Position numbers and translations under genes: made by a program
NCBI RefSeq assembly: GCF_900156255.1
Contig: NZ_FTMK01000018.1
Location: forward strand, 1-64,000
Reading direction: 5' to 3'
Length of the DNA stretch: 64,000 bases
From: Paracoccus thiocyanatus
GTDB taxonomy: Bacteria; Pseudomonadota; Alphaproteobacteria; Rhodobacterales; Rhodobacteraceae
Shown: positions 38,327-46,731 of the stretch, one piece after another
How positions within the stretch are numbered: position 1 is the stretch's first letter
Layout: every line of letters starts with the position of its first letter
The notes under the pieces: generated by a model
Told to the model about the DNA's origin: nothing
The model's database searches: none
What the model saw: the letters and a program-made list of their open reading frames with translations, nothing else

Positions 38327-38997
38327 CCGCTCATGCAGGAATCTTCCTGCGCGGCAAATTCGTCGGACTTGCTTTCCTTTTTCGCCGGACGGCCGCGCGG
38401 CAGGTCGCCCACGCCCCGCGCCACCAGATAGGCATAGATGTCGTCGATATAGCACCAGACGTTGCGGTTGGTGCCAAAGGCCGGCATGACCAGGTTGGCG
38501 GTCGTGTTGACCTCTTGCTTGCCCGAGGCGGCGATTTCCAGGAAATCGTAATAGCCCATATTGAGCACCGAGGTCTTCAGCGCCGGGGCATAGGTCGAGC
38601 CTTCGCCGTCCGGGCCGTGGCAGACATGGCATTCCGCCGAATAGCGGCGATAGCCCGAGAATGTCGCCCAATCCACCGTGCCGTCATCGGATATCTTGAA
38701 GGTCGGGATGTCCTCGGCCGTATACCAGCGACCGTTTTCCATATGGTCCGCGGCGATCTCCTGGCCATTGGGCAGCGTGGCGGATGCCTGCGCCGGGGCC
38801 GGGGCCTCGGCGGCGGGCTGCTCGGCGGCGTCGCCCGAAACGGCGGCGGCGGCCCCTGCCCCGGCCTGTGCGGGGGCCGCCCCGGTGGTCTGCGCAAGGG
38901 CCGTTCCCGTAGTCTGCGCAAGGGCCGTCCCGGCCATGGCGCAAGCCGCATACGCGACACAGATCGCCATCAGGCTGGCGGTCGTCTTGCTTGTCAT
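38323..38997 (-). CDS. cycB: cytochrome c553i, electron acceptor of XoxF
   Basis: A 224-residue secreted c-type cytochrome with heme motif CHVCH (about 125-129) and a probable distal Met in the NLVMPAFG segment. It is the Paracoccus c553i, expected to take electrons from XoxF in the periplasm. The N-terminal region is odd: the segment GTALAQTT is repeated twice (24-nt repeat, 38880-38930), duplicating an Ala-X-Ala cleavage-type site, followed by an Ala/Pro-rich linker. It has GGGAGGA before the ATG and a box of the shared type 92 bp upstream. Confidence 0.93.
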   Translation of the reverse strand: MTSKTTASLMAICVAYAACAMAGTALAQTTGTALAQTTGAAPAQAGAGAAAAVSGDAAEQPAAEAPAPAQASATLPNGQEIAADHMENGRWYTAEDIPTFKISDDGTVDWATFSGYRRYSAECHVCHGPDGEGSTYAPALKTSVLNMGYYDFLEIAASGKQEVNTTANLVMPAFGTNRNVWCYIDDIYAYLVARGVGDLPRGRPAKKESKSDEFAAQEDSCMSG

Positions 38998-39088
38998 GAA
39001 TATCCTCCCTGGCTGTCACCCGAAGATGAAGGCCGCCCCAAGCTACACCTGGAACGGCCAGTTTCGAGTCACAGTTTGAATTTCTACA

Positions 39089-39101
39089 CCAAAGTATTAG
39101 C
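39089..39101. promoter_or_regulatory. 13-bp dyad box, copy 2 (upstream of cycB)
   Basis: CCAAAGTATTAGC, overlapping the last codons of xoxF (stop at 39097-39099) and lying 92 bp upstream of the cycB ATG. It shares 12 of 13 bases with the copy upstream of xoxF. Confidence 0.6.
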
Positions 39102-40899
39102 CGGGCAGTTCGAACACGGTCAGCTGACCGCCCAGTTCGGTATATTGCGACAGCGAGGCATAGCCGCCCACCGCCCCAAGCCCCTCGTTGGGATTGGTCA
39201 GGCCCGCCGCCAGGCCGATCCCGGCCCAGCCGCCGACACCGGACAGGATGCCGACATACTGCTTGCCGTCATGGACGTAGGTCATGACGTTGCCGATGAT
39301 GCCCGACGGGGTCTTGAACTTGTAAAGCTCTTCGCCCGTTTCGGCGTCGATCGCCTTCAGATAGCCCTCCAGCGTGCCGTAGAACACCACGTCGCCCGCC
39401 GTCGCCAGCGCACCCGACCAGACCGAGAACTGTTCGGGAAGCGACCACTTGATCTCGCCCTTGATGTTGTCCCAGGCGATGAAGTTGCCCATGCCGCCGT
39501 GGCTGTCGGGGGCGGGATACATCGACAGCGTGGCGCCGACATAGGGCTGGCCGGCCGTATAGGCCACCCGGAAGGGTTCGTAATCCATGCAGACATGGTT
39601 CGTCGGCACATAGAACAGGTTGGTTTTGGGCGAGAAGGCGGCGGGCTGCTGGTCCTTGGTGCCCAGCGCGGCCGGGCAGACGCCGGTGGTGTTCTCGTCC
39701 TCGCCATTCTGTTCGGTCGAATATTCGGCCACCACGGCCGGCCGGCCATAGGTTTCCGAATTCGGGTCCATGTCCACGCCGGTGGTCCAGTTCACCGCGG
39801 GGTCGAACTTTTCGGCGACCAGCAATTCGCCGGTTTCGCGGTCCATGGTATAGGCAAGGCCGTTGCGGTCGAAATGGGTCAGGAGCTTGCGTTCCTGTCC
39901 GTCGAACTCCTGGTTGGTCAGGATCATCTCGTTGACGCCGTCATAGTCCCATTCATCATGCGGCGTCATCTGATAGAACCACTTGGCCATGCCGGTATCG
40001 ACATCGCGCGCCATGATGGTCATCGACCACTTGTTGTCGCCCGGCCGCTGGCTGGGGTTCCAGGTCGAGGGGTTGCCGGTGCCGTAATAGACCAGGTTCA
40101 GGTCCGGGTCATACGAGAACCAGCCCCAGATCGGCCCGCCGCCGATCTTCCACTGGTCGCCTTCCCAGCTGTTGAGCGAGCTGTCTGCGCCGATGGGCTT
40201 GCCCAGATGCGTGGTCTTTTCGGGATCGACCAGCATTTCGTCGTCGGGGCCGGTGGAATAGGCTTTCCACGCCTCGGTCCCGTCGGCCAGGTTCAGGGCG
40301 GTCATCCGGCCGCGCACGCCGTATTCGCCGCCCGAGATCCCCACCATGACCTTGTCCTTGATCGGCACGACGGTCGCGGTCAGCGTCTCGCCGATGCCCG
40401 GATCGCCGATCTTGTTGGTCCACTTCACCTCGCCCGACTCGGCGTCCAGTGCGACCACGGTCGTGTCGGCCTGTCCCAACAGGATCATGCCGTCGGCATA
40501 GGACAGGCCGCGGTTGACGGTGTCGCAGCACATGACCGCGATGACGTTGGGGTCCTGCTGCGGCTCATAGCGCCACAGGATCTTGCCGTTGTCGTTCAGG
40601 TCCAGGGCAAAGACGTTGTTGGGGAACGGCGTATGGACATACATGATGTCGCCGATCACCAGCGGCGCGCCCTCGTGCCCGCGCAGCACCCCGGTCGAGA
40701 AGGTCCAGGCGACGCGCAGATCCTTGACGTTGTCCTTGGTGATCTGGTCCAGGGTCGAGTAGCGCGTATTCGCGTAATCGCCGGTCTGGATCGCCCATTG
40801 CTCGGGCTTGGCGATAGCGGCCATGACGCTGTCATTGGCCAAGGCCGCCGTGCCGGACAAGAGCAGCGCAAGACAGGCGCCATTCACAACTTTTTTCAT
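39097..40899 (-). CDS. xoxF: XoxF, lanthanide-dependent PQQ methanol dehydrogenase
   Basis: XoxF oxidises methanol (and formaldehyde) in the periplasm with PQQ and a lanthanide. The 600-residue precursor has a Sec signal (to about 21, ALANDS) and propeller W motifs. The adjacent cysteine pair at 124-125 (MCCDTV) forms the PQQ-site disulfide. Asp318 and the extra Asp320 in EWDYDGVNE mark the XoxF (lanthanide) type rather than the calcium MxaF type, where the second position is Ala. Metal-ligand candidates Glu192 and Asn276 are present. The ATG at 40899 follows GGGAGGA. The gene lies between fghA and cycB. Confidence 0.97.
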   Translation of the reverse strand: MKKVVNGACLALLLSGTAALANDSVMAAIAKPEQWAIQTGDYANTRYSTLDQITKDNVKDLRVAWTFSTGVLRGHEGAPLVIGDIMYVHTPFPNNVFALDLNDNGKILWRYEPQQDPNVIAVMCCDTVNRGLSYADGMILLGQADTTVVALDAESGEVKWTNKIGDPGIGETLTATVVPIKDKVMVGISGGEYGVRGRMTALNLADGTEAWKAYSTGPDDEMLVDPEKTTHLGKPIGADSSLNSWEGDQWKIGGGPIWGWFSYDPDLNLVYYGTGNPSTWNPSQRPGDNKWSMTIMARDVDTGMAKWFYQMTPHDEWDYDGVNEMILTNQEFDGQERKLLTHFDRNGLAYTMDRETGELLVAEKFDPAVNWTTGVDMDPNSETYGRPAVVAEYSTEQNGEDENTTGVCPAALGTKDQQPAAFSPKTNLFYVPTNHVCMDYEPFRVAYTAGQPYVGATLSMYPAPDSHGGMGNFIAWDNIKGEIKWSLPEQFSVWSGALATAGDVVFYGTLEGYLKAIDAETGEELYKFKTPSGIIGNVMTYVHDGKQYVGILSGVGGWAGIGLAAGLTNPNEGLGAVGGYASLSQYTELGGQLTVFELPG

Positions 40900-41013
40900 G
40901 GATTTTTCCTCCCGCATGTCGGCGGTTGCGCGTGTCCTCCTGCGCAAGCACCTTCTGCGGAAAGGTTCGGGCCCGGTCGCATTTGCGTCAACGCGACCGG
41001 GGGCTTCCTTGGA

Positions 41014-41026
41014 CCAAAGTATTAGG
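41014..41026. promoter_or_regulatory. 13-bp dyad box, copy 3 (upstream of xoxF)
   Basis: CCAAAGTATTAGG, 115 bp upstream of the xoxF ATG in the fghA-xoxF gap. It is the CCWAAGTMTTAGS consensus seen also upstream of cycB and of the accessory ABC operon. Confidence 0.65.
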
Positions 41027-41088
41027 GAAATTCGGCAATAGGTATGGGGCATTGGCCCCTGTCCAGGGGGTCCAGTCCCCGTTCCACC

Positions 41089-41928
41089 CTATCCCAGCCG
41101 TTCGGCATGCCAGCGGATATGATCGCCCATGAAGCTTTGGACAAAGAAATAGCTGTGATCATAACCCTGTTGCAGGCGAAAGGTGCCGGGCTGGCGACGC
41201 TCGGCCATGGCATGGGCCAGCGCCTCGGGCTTCAGCAGATCCAGGAACTGGTCGCTTGCGCCCTGGTCGACCAGCACCTCGCCCGGATAGCCGCGCTCGC
41301 GCATCAGCAGGGTCGAATCGTGGCGTTCCCAGGCGCTGCGGTCCTGGCCCAGATAGGCCGTGAACTGCTTGCGCCCCCAGTCGGATTCGCTGGGATGCGC
41401 GATCGGCGAAAATGCCGAAACCGACTTGTAGCGGTCGGGGAAGGTCATGGCGATGGTCAGCGCCCCATGCCCGCCCATGGAATGGCCGGTGATGCCCTGC
41501 GCCTCGCGCTCCAGCGGGAAGTTGTTGAAGACCAGTTCGGGCAATTCGTGGGTGATGTAATGCCACATGCGGAAATGCGGCGCCCAGGGCTGTTCGGTCG
41601 CATCGACATAGAAGCCGGCGCCCTGCCCCAGGTCATAGGCTTCGTCATCGGCCACGCCCTCGCCACGCGGCGAGGTGTCGGGAAAGATCAGCGCGATGCC
41701 GTATTCCGCCGCCCATTCCTGCGCACCGGCCTTGGTCATGGCATTCTCATGCGTGCAGGTCAGGCCCGACAGATACCACAGCACCGGCACCTTGCCGCCC
41801 TGTGCCTCGGGCGGCAGGAAGACGGCAAAGGTCATCGGCGTGCCGGTTGCCTGCGACTGGTGGCGATAGACGCCCTGGATGCCGCCGAAGCAGCGGTTCT
41901 CGGATAGGGTTTCATAGGCCATCGTCAT
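41089..41928 (-). CDS. fghA: S-formylglutathione hydrolase
   Basis: FghA hydrolyses S-formylglutathione to formate and glutathione, after the FlhA step. The 279-residue alpha/beta-hydrolase has the nucleophile Ser150 in GHSMGGHG and the esterase-D-type segments LSGLTCTHENAM and DHSYFFVQSFMGDH with the catalytic His. The start is the ATG at 41928; the second ATG two codons later is also possible. It overlaps the upstream GNAT gene by 17 bp. Confidence 0.96.
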   Translation of the reverse strand: MTMAYETLSENRCFGGIQGVYRHQSQATGTPMTFAVFLPPEAQGGKVPVLWYLSGLTCTHENAMTKAGAQEWAAEYGIALIFPDTSPRGEGVADDEAYDLGQGAGFYVDATEQPWAPHFRMWHYITHELPELVFNNFPLEREAQGITGHSMGGHGALTIAMTFPDRYKSVSAFSPIAHPSESDWGRKQFTAYLGQDRSAWERHDSTLLMRERGYPGEVLVDQGASDQFLDLLKPEALAHAMAERRQPGTFRLQQGYDHSYFFVQSFMGDHIRWHAERLG

Positions 41929-42445
41929 GGTTTTTCCCTTCTGTCAGGTCGTGGAACATGACCAGCGCATCGACATAGCCATGCCGGGGGTGAAGAAACG
42001 CAGCCGGCAAGCGGCCGACAATATCGAAACCGGCTTTCTGCCACGAATGAACGGCATCGGCATTGGTCGCGACGACAAAGTTGAACTGCATCGCCCGAAA
42101 GCCCTGCGCCCGCGCCCAGTCCTTGGCCTGGGCGACCAGCGCGCCGGCAATGCCCCGGCCGCGGGCATCGGGATGGGTGGCAAAGCTGGCATTGGCGACA
42201 TGGGAGGCCGGGCCGGGCCGGTTGCGGCCGACATGGCTGGTGCCCAGCACCCGCCCGCCCAGTTCGGCCAGAAAGACGGCGAAGGGCGCGGCGAACCAGT
42301 CCGCCAGCGCCTCATCGCGGCCAATGTCAGGCGGGATGCAATAGGTTTCCCCCGCGCGATAGGCGGGTTCCAGGATGGCCCAGATCGCCTCGTGATCGTT
42401 GGACGTGGCGGGACGGATCAGAATGTCTGCCCCGCCGCCCGTCAT
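41912..42445 (-). CDS. GNAT-family N-acetyltransferase
   Basis: A 177-residue GNAT-fold protein with the acetyl-CoA-binding segment DARGRGIAGALV (motif A, about 110-121) and a C-terminal HGYVDALVMF. It should acetylate a small amine or amino acid; the substrate is unknown. It sits between the clpP homologue (ATGA overlap) and fghA (17-bp overlap), so it is co-transcribed with the formaldehyde pathway although no link to that pathway is evident. Confidence 0.88.
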   Translation of the reverse strand: MTGGGADILIRPATSNDHEAIWAILEPAYRAGETYCIPPDIGRDEALADWFAAPFAVFLAELGGRVLGTSHVGRNRPGPASHVANASFATHPDARGRGIAGALVAQAKDWARAQGFRAMQFNFVVATNADAVHSWQKAGFDIVGRLPAAFLHPRHGYVDALVMFHDLTEGKNHDDGL

Positions 42446-43077
42446 GCCAGCTCGTCCACCGAACGGATGACCTTGCCCAGAAGGCCGTAATCCAGCGCCT
42501 CTTGCGTGTTCAGCCAGAAGTCGCGCTGGGTGTCCTTTTCGATCCGCTCGGCGCTTTGGCCGGTCGCCTCGGCGAAGATCTGGTTCAGCCGGTCGCGCAT
42601 CAGCCGCACCTGCTCGGCCTGGATCATCATGTCCGAGGACGTGCCGCCGATCCCGCCCGAGGGCTGGTGGATCAGGAAACGGGTATTGGGCAGGCAATAG
42701 CGGTTTTCCCGCTCTGCGCCGACAAAGATCAGCGCCCCGGCCGAGGCCACCCAGCCCGAACCGATGGTCCGCACGGTGGGGCGGATGAACTTGATCACGT
42801 CATGGATCATATCGCCCGATTCGACATGGCCGCCGGGCGAGGAAATCAGCATGTTGATCGGCGCGTCGCCATCTTCGGCCAAGGCCAGCAGATGCGCGAC
42901 GGTGCGCTGCGCCAGCTTGTCGGTAATGGCCCCGGCAACGATCACCGTGCGCGACTTGAAGTAAAGCTTGCCGATCTTGTCGCCCTCGGGCAGGCCAAGC
43001 CCTTCGTCCTTCGACCCCTCCTGGCGGCGGTCATCGTCATCGTCGTCATCGTCGTCCAGGCGGATGTGCTGTGCCAT
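42442..43077 (-). CDS. ClpP-family serine protease with poly-Asp N terminus
   Basis: A 211-residue ClpP-type protein with the triad candidates Ser112 (GWVASAGAL), His137 (FLIHQPSGG) and Asp186 (TQRDFW). It therefore looks catalytically competent. The N terminus is unusual: residues 8-16 are nine consecutive Asp, encoded by a GAC/GAT trinucleotide run. This may be a second, specialised ClpP. It is transcribed with flhA, the GNAT gene and fghA. The ATG at 43077 (AAGGACCG upstream) is preferred to 43092. Confidence 0.87.
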   Translation of the reverse strand: MAQHIRLDDDDDDDDDRRQEGSKDEGLGLPEGDKIGKLYFKSRTVIVAGAITDKLAQRTVAHLLALAEDGDAPINMLISSPGGHVESGDMIHDVIKFIRPTVRTIGSGWVASAGALIFVGAERENRYCLPNTRFLIHQPSGGIGGTSSDMMIQAEQVRLMRDRLNQIFAEATGQSAERIEKDTQRDFWLNTQEALDYGLLGKVIRSVDELA

Positions 43078-43095
43078 GATCGGTCCTTTCATGTT

Positions 43096-43126
43096 GACGG
43101 CGGGGCCGGTCGCCCGCCCCCGCCGT
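43096..43126 (-). other. hairpin between flhA and the clpP homologue
   Basis: A perfect 10-bp stem (GACGGCGGGG with CCCCGCCGTC) with an 11-nt loop. No T run follows in the direction of flhA transcription, so it is more likely an mRNA end or processing signal than a strong terminator. Confidence 0.5.
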
Positions 43127-43152
43127 CCTTTTACCTAAGCAGCCCTTGACGA

Positions 43153-44280
43153 TCAGTAAAGCACGACCGAGCGGATGGACTCGCCCGCATGCATCAGGTC
43201 GAAGCCCTTGTTGATGTCGTCCAAGGGCATGGTGTGGGTGATCATCGGGTCGATCTCGATCTTGCCGTTCATGTACCAGTCGACGATCTGCGGCACGTCG
43301 GTGCGGCCGCGCGCGCCGCCAAAGGCCGTGCCCTTCCAGACCCGGCCGGTGACAAGCTGGAACGGACGGGTGCTGATTTCCGCCCCCGCCGGCGCCACGC
43401 CGATGATGATCGACTGGCCCCAGCCGCGATGGGTGCATTCCAGCGCATCGCGCATCACCTTGACGTTGCCGGTGCAGTCAAAGCTGTAATCCGCGCCGCC
43501 GATCTGGTCGAAGGGCGTCTTGGTCAGGTTGACGATCTCCTGCACCACGTTGTCGCAATTCTTCGGGTTGATGAAATGCGTCATGCCGAAATGCTCGGCC
43601 ATCGGCTTCTTGTCGTCATTCAGGTCGACGCCGATGATCATGTCGGCGCCGGCCAGCCGCAGGCCCTGAAGCACGTTCAGCCCGATGCCGCCCAGGCCAA
43701 AGACCACCGCCTTGGCGCCGATTTCCACCTTGGCGGTGTTGATGACCGCGCCGATGCCGGTGGTCACGCCGCAGCCGATATAGCAGATCTTGTCGAAGGG
43801 CGCGTCCTCGCGCACCTTGGCCACGGCGATTTCCGGCAGCACCGTGTAGTTCGAAAAGGTCGAGCAGCCCATGTAGTGATAGATCGGCGTGCCGTCGAGC
43901 ATGCTGAACCGGGTGGTGCCGTCGGGCATCAGGCCCTGGCCCTGGGTCGCGCGGATGGCGGTGCAAAGGTTGGTCTTGCCCGACAGGCAGGACGCGCATT
44001 GCCGGCATTCGGGGGTGTAAAGCGGGATGACATGGTCGCCCGGCTTGACCGAGGTGACGCCGGGGCCGACCTCGACCACCACGCCCGCGCCTTCATGGCC
44101 CAGGATCGCCGGAAAGATGCCTTCGGGATCGGCGCCGGAAAGGGTGAATTCGTCGGTATGGCAGATGCCGGTGGCCTTTATCTCGACCATGACCTCGCCG
44201 GCCTTGGGACCTTCCAGGTTGACCTCCATGACCTCCAGCGGCTTGCCGGCTTCCAACGCGACGGCGGCACGGGTTCTCAT
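43153..44280 (-). CDS. flhA: glutathione-dependent formaldehyde dehydrogenase (class III alcohol dehydrogenase)
   Basis: FlhA (AdhI) oxidises S-hydroxymethylglutathione to S-formylglutathione with NAD. The 375-residue zinc alcohol dehydrogenase has catalytic Zn ligands Cys40 and His62 (with Glu63), the structural zinc set Cys92/95/98/106 and a Rossmann motif GLGGIGLNV. The sequence is that expected of the Paracoccus enzyme. It lies downstream of gfa, which makes or accelerates formation of its substrate. Confidence 0.97.
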   Translation of the reverse strand: MRTRAAVALEAGKPLEVMEVNLEGPKAGEVMVEIKATGICHTDEFTLSGADPEGIFPAILGHEGAGVVVEVGPGVTSVKPGDHVIPLYTPECRQCASCLSGKTNLCTAIRATQGQGLMPDGTTRFSMLDGTPIYHYMGCSTFSNYTVLPEIAVAKVREDAPFDKICYIGCGVTTGIGAVINTAKVEIGAKAVVFGLGGIGLNVLQGLRLAGADMIIGVDLNDDKKPMAEHFGMTHFINPKNCDNVVQEIVNLTKTPFDQIGGADYSFDCTGNVKVMRDALECTHRGWGQSIIIGVAPAGAEISTRPFQLVTGRVWKGTAFGGARGRTDVPQIVDWYMNGKIEIDPMITHTMPLDDINKGFDLMHAGESIRSVVLY

Positions 44281-44332
44281 GTTCCTATCTCCTTTTGGCG
44301 GCGCTGGGCCTTGTGGTTCTTTTCATGGCCTC

Positions 44333-44354
44333 GGGGGCCGGTAAACCGGCCCCC
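44333..44354 (-). other. perfect hairpin between gfa and flhA
   Basis: GGGGGCCGGT pairs with ACCGGCCCCC over 10 bp with a 2-nt loop (9 bp if a tetraloop forms). It has no T run on the transcribed strand, so it could set the gfa:flhA expression ratio by attenuation or mRNA stability. Confidence 0.6.
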
Positions 44355-44380
44355 GCCATGTATCGTGATCTGTCAGGCGC

Positions 44381-44965
44381 TTAGGCCGCAAGAGCGCCGG
44401 ACCGCTTGGCGACATGGGTGGCGATCGCATCCATCAGCGGCGGCGAAAGCGCATCATAGGGTTCCAGCCCCAATTCCCGCAACCGGGCGCGAATCGCGTC
44501 CATGCGGCTGGGATCGACGCCCGATTCGATGACCGAGCTGACGAAGGCGGCGAATTCCGGCGCCGACCAGCCGTCCTGGTCGGACAGTTCGGTATGGACG
44601 AAATCCAGCCCGTAGAACGGGTGGTCGCGGTTTTCGATCCGGCCATACATATGCACGCCGCAATCGCGGCAGCGATAACGCTGGATCGGCGCTTCGGCGT
44701 TCACGACCTCTAGCTTGTCGGCGCCTTCCAGCACTTCCACCGCGTCGCGGCCGACGACGGCCACCTGCGAAAAGATCGCGCCTTCGGGCTTCCAGCATTT
44801 GGTGCAGCCGCAGACATGGTTATGCGCGGTCTGCGACCGGACTGCGACCCGGACCGGATTCGTGGTGCATTTGCATTGCAGCGTCCCGCCGGTAAATCCG
44901 GGCTGGGCCGGCTTGATGCCGTTGTCGACCGCGGGATGGATCTTTACTCCCGATGTGTCCACCAT
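44381..44965 (-). CDS. gfa: glutathione-dependent formaldehyde-activating enzyme
   Basis: Gfa promotes condensation of formaldehyde with glutathione to S-hydroxymethylglutathione. The 194-residue protein has the zinc-binding Cys pattern CKC...CGCTKCW...CRDCG, here in [18 protein letters not shown] and [10 protein letters not shown]. This is the length and cysteine arrangement of the described P. denitrificans enzyme. The ATG at 44965 follows GGGGAGGAACAGG. It is the first gene of gfa-flhA-clpP-GNAT-fghA, transcribed leftward. Confidence 0.95.
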   Translation of the reverse strand: MVDTSGVKIHPAVDNGIKPAQPGFTGGTLQCKCTTNPVRVAVRSQTAHNHVCGCTKCWKPEGAIFSQVAVVGRDAVEVLEGADKLEVVNAEAPIQRYRCRDCGVHMYGRIENRDHPFYGLDFVHTELSDQDGWSAPEFAAFVSSVIESGVDPSRMDAIRARLRELGLEPYDALSPPLMDAIATHVAKRSGALAA

Positions 44966-45066
44966 AGTCCTGTTCCTCCCCTTAAAGCCATTGCGCCGAG
45001 GTTCGCGCCACGGCAGGGCCGGGGCAAGTGGGCAAAAGGTTGTAACCCCCCCGTGCCGCGGTCGGC

Positions 45067-45420
45067 CTATGCTTCCGGGCGAGAGACCAGCCAGGCCCCG
45101 ATGGCGGTGCAGGCCAGCACCTGCACGGTGATGATCCGCGGATCGAGTCCCAGCCAGATCGCCCAGGCCACGCCCGCGGACATGCCGGCCACGGCCCAGA
45201 TCTTGGCGTTCCGGCTGATCACGCCGCGCTTGCGCCAGGCGCGGATCGGCGGGCCGAACCGGGGATGGCGCATGATGCGCGCCCCCAGCCGCGGCGAGGA
45301 GCGCGCAAAGGCCCAGACCGCAAGCAGCAGGAACGGCACCGTCGGCAAGACCGGCAGGAAAATCCCGATCGCGCCCAGCGTCAGGGTCAGCCAGCCCATC
45401 GAGAGCCACAGATATCGCAT
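45067..45420 (-). CDS. YbaN-family (DUF454) small membrane protein
   Basis: A 117-residue protein with three to four hydrophobic segments and the family opening [21 protein letters not shown]. The DUF454/YbaN family has no known biochemical role. It is encoded 1 bp downstream of hemW and probably co-transcribed with it. Start at 45420 is the first ATG consistent with the membrane-protein N terminus. Confidence 0.85.
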   Translation of the reverse strand: MRYLWLSMGWLTLTLGAIGIFLPVLPTVPFLLLAVWAFARSSPRLGARIMRHPRFGPPIRAWRKRGVISRNAKIWAVAGMSAGVAWAIWLGLDPRIITVQVLACTAIGAWLVSRPEA

Positions 45421-45421
45421 C

Positions 45422-46618
45422 TTACTCCGCCAGTTCGCGCAGGATCGCATTGAGCACCGGACGCCCGGCCGGTGTCGCCGCCAGCCGCCCGTCCCGCAGC
45501 GAGATAAGGCCCAATTCGCTGAGATTCATCAGCCGATCCTGCGGCAATTTCGCGCCATGCGCCAGATAGCGCGCAATCTCCAGCCCCTCGACCAGCCGCA
45601 TGGACATCAGCAGATATTCCAGCGCCCGGTCCGGCAGGTCCAGAATCTCGCGGGCGCTGTCGCCATTGGCGCGCGCCTCGACCGCGTCGAGCCATTCGCC
45701 CGGCGCCCTGTGCGCCTCGGTCGCCCAGCGGCCCGTGGGCAGCGTCAGCCGGCCATGCGCGCCCGGCCCCACCGCGGCCCAGTCGCCTTGCCGCCAATAG
45801 ACCAGGTTGTGCCGGCTTTCCGCACCGGGCCGGGCGTGGTTCGAGATTTCATAGGTCGGCATCCCCGCCGCTGCGCAGATGTCCTGCGTGTCCAGATACA
45901 TGTCGGCGGACAGGTCGTCGCCGGGCAGGCCCCTGAGCCCGCCTTTGGCGTGGCGGGCGCCAAAGGCGGTGCCCGGCTCGATGGTAAGCTGATAGGCCGA
46001 AAGGTGATCGACGGCCATGCCAAGCGCCTGGGTCAATTCGCGCCGCCAATGCGCGCGGTCCTGGTCCTGGCGGGCATAGATCAGGTCGAAGCTGACCCGC
46101 GTGAAACAATCGCGCGCGATGTCGAAGGCGGCGCGGGCCTCGGCCGCCGAATGCATCCGGCCCAGCCGGCGCAGGTCGTCATCATTGAGCGCCTGCACCC
46201 CCATCGAGACGCGATTGACGCCGGCATCGGCATAGGCGCGGAAGCGGCCGGTTTCGACGCTGGTCGGGTTGGCTTCCAGCGTGATCTCGATGTCATTGGC
46301 AAAGGGCCAGGCGGCGCGCGCGGCCTCGATCACGCCGGCCACGGTCTCGGGCGCCATCAGGCTGGGGGTGCCGCCGCCAAAGAAGATGCTGTTGAGCACC
46401 CGCCCCGGCGTGTCGCGACCCAGCCGGGCCAGTTCGCGGCGATAGGCGGCCAGCCAGCGGCCCTGGTCGATCACGGCCGCGACATGGCTGTTGAAATCGC
46501 AATAGGGGCATTTGGCGGCGCAAAAGGGCCAATGGACGTAAAGCGCGAAACCGCCGGCCCGCCAATCCTGGGCAAGCGATGCGGTGCAGGCGGCAGGGGC
46601 TGGCATGGACAGGGTCAT
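45422..46618 (-). CDS. hemW: radical SAM heme chaperone HemW
   Basis: A 398-residue radical SAM protein of the HemW group, with the CX3CX2C cluster motif in HWPFCAAKCPYCDF (Cys34, 38, 41) and the HemN-like C-terminal domain. Unlike HemN it has no fourth cysteine after the motif, which fits a heme-trafficking rather than coproporphyrinogen-oxidising role. It overlaps the stop of a RidA remnant at its start and precedes the YbaN-like gene. Confidence 0.92.
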   Translation of the reverse strand: MTLSMPAPAACTASLAQDWRAGGFALYVHWPFCAAKCPYCDFNSHVAAVIDQGRWLAAYRRELARLGRDTPGRVLNSIFFGGGTPSLMAPETVAGVIEAARAAWPFANDIEITLEANPTSVETGRFRAYADAGVNRVSMGVQALNDDDLRRLGRMHSAAEARAAFDIARDCFTRVSFDLIYARQDQDRAHWRRELTQALGMAVDHLSAYQLTIEPGTAFGARHAKGGLRGLPGDDLSADMYLDTQDICAAAGMPTYEISNHARPGAESRHNLVYWRQGDWAAVGPGAHGRLTLPTGRWATEAHRAPGEWLDAVEARANGDSAREILDLPDRALEYLLMSMRLVEGLEIARYLAHGAKLPQDRLMNLSELGLISLRDGRLAATPAGRPVLNAILRELAE

Positions 46619-46731
46619 TCCCGAAAGGCGGTCACTTCGATCTCGACCTTCATTTCGGGTCTGATGAGCCCGGCGACAACCATTGTCGCAGCCGGTAACG
46701 CATCCTTCATCGCATCGCGCAGCACCGGCCT
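46615..46731 (-). pseudogene. 3' remnant of a RidA/YjgF-family gene
   Basis: Between rdgB and hemW the minus strand encodes VLRDAMKDALPAATMVVAGL and, further on, RPEMKVEIEVTAFRE before a TGA that overlaps the hemW ATG. This is the C-terminal third of a RidA (enamine/imine deaminase) protein. The upstream two thirds are missing; rdgB begins right at the break. It reads as a 5'-truncated pseudogene of about 38 codons with no start or Shine-Dalgarno of its own. Confidence 0.75.

Noticed and set aside
38515..41025. Long rightward open frame opposite cycB and xoxF
   Set aside because: High-GC antisense frame; the minus strand encodes clear cytochrome c553i and XoxF with signal peptides and catalytic motifs.
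43133..43138. CCTAAG half-site between flhA and the clpP homologue as a fourth dyad box
   Set aside because: Only one arm matches the CCWAAGTMTTAG consensus and the second arm is absent.
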